Of a stretch of 64,000 nt of DNA, positions 63,664 through 64,000 are shown one piece after another. Position 1 is the stretch's first letter. The number at the start of each line of letters is the position of its first letter. Source of the stretch: Luteolibacter pohnpeiensis (GTDB taxonomy: Bacteria > Verrucomicrobiota > Verrucomicrobiia > Verrucomicrobiales > Akkermansiaceae). The position numbers and the translations under genes are program-made. The notes below the pieces were generated by a model. That model searched no databases and was not told where the DNA came from. It was given only the letters and a program-made list of their open reading frames with translations. The stretch covers positions 1-64,000 of the forward strand of contig NZ_JAENIJ010000019.1 of NCBI RefSeq assembly GCF_016595435.1, read 5' to 3'.

Positions 63664-64000
63664 ATGTTTCCTTTTTCCCGTCGCCAACTCATGGTGTCCG
63701 CTGGCTTGGCTTGCTTTGTCGTAGCACCAGCTGCCGGACAATCGGCTGTGCCGAATCGTCCCCCACTGCAATCCACGCCCTTCATTGCACTCGATCTCGG
63801 CTCGGTGAAACCGATCGGGTGGTTGCAGCATCAACTGGAAATGCAAGCTGACGGCCTAACGGGTCATGCTGAGGAAGTGATCCCTGAACTTGGACCAGAA
63901 AACGGCTGGCGCGGCGGCGATGGCGAAGCCTGGGAAAAAGGTCCCTACTATTTGCGCGGACTGGTCAGTCTTGCCTATGTCAGTGACGATCCGAAGTTGA
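63664..64000 (+). CDS. DUF1680 / GH127-like glycoside hydrolase (5' part)
   Basis: 112 codons from ATG 63664 to the window edge with no stop; the 3' end is missing. A twin-arginine-like signal (SRRQLMVSAGLACFVVAPAAG) precedes STPFIALDLGSVKPIGWLQ, QADGLTGHAEE and GPYYLRGLVSLAYVSDDPKL, the N-terminal hallmarks of the DUF1680/beta-L-arabinofuranosidase family (GH127 and relatives). It lies 58 bases after the AraC gene. It probably acts on arabinose- or galactose-containing glycans. The catalytic residues are outside the window. Confidence 0.8.
   Translation, partial: MFPFSRRQLMVSAGLACFVVAPAAGQSAVPNRPPLQSTPFIALDLGSVKPIGWLQHQLEMQADGLTGHAEEVIPELGPENGWRGGDGEAWEKGPYYLRGLVSLAYVSDDPKL

Overview
The window looks like chromosomal DNA of a Verrucomicrobia-type bacterium, probably order Verrucomicrobiales. 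This is inferred from the gene families and was not confirmed by any search. The pointers are a TIGR03790 protein, a DUF2851 protein, a secreted protein opening with HEWGTFT, a MoxR/DUF58/DUF4381/Bat operon with fused Bat proteins, a DUF1680-type glycosidase next to an AraC regulator, and an EF-P with an unusual tip loop. Most genes are moderately GC-rich. The first ~9 kb (CPBP protease, ArnT-like transferase, RND efflux operon) looks more AT-rich and ends beside a tRNA-Asn gene. I see no CRISPR array, rRNA, intact insertion sequence or prophage.

Layout. 1-9.0 kb: a truncated CDS, a CPBP membrane protease with an extra C-terminal domain, an ArnT-like glycosyltransferase, and an outer membrane factor/adaptor/RND-pump operon on the minus strand. 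9.2-13.4 kb: tRNA-Asn with its terminator, then a tight minus-strand operon MBL hydrolase - TIGR03790 - DUF2851 - ThiS. 13.4-19.6 kb: recN, then the ybbA-ybbP/tesA divergent pair and a cupin protein. 19.9-27.7 kb: one plus-strand operon moxR-DUF58-DUF4381-batA-batB/C-batD/E. 27.8-31.2 kb: minus-strand amidase-YkgJ-dinB, divergent from a ROK kinase. 31.3-38.9 kb: a Na/Pi cotransporter, a secreted cysteine-motif protein, and smc. 39.1-46.2 kb: efp, a LysM protein, an EEP-family phosphodiesterase/nuclease, an L,D-transpeptidase, an M50 protease, a TauE/SafE transporter, and an ABC exporter with a 100-residue partner.

46.2-49.2 kb is an oxidative-stress unit: katA followed by an ankyrin-repeat gene, divergent from oxyR. 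49.3-52.2 kb: the HEWGTFT protein, a squalene/phytoene synthase overlapping it tail to tail, and a small membrane protein. 52.3-54.4 kb: rpoA-rplQ without the usual rpsM-rpsK-rpsD upstream, and a divergent AP2-like mini-protein. 54.4-58.9 kb: photolyase, a TPMT-like methyltransferase, a TlpA-like thioredoxin and a secreted esterase. 58.9-64 kb: a large hybrid histidine kinase, an AraC regulator and the start of a DUF1680/GH127-type glycosidase.

Beyond single genes, the most distinctive pattern is a recurrent octamer TTGTTAGR (about 19 copies by eye, mostly on the minus strand, in several reading frames and in two intergenic gaps). The EF-P whose Lys34-equivalent is Arg, the free-standing AP2-like protein and the katA-ankyrin-oxyR unit also merit a second look. 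No clearly new multi-gene defence or biosynthetic system was recognised.
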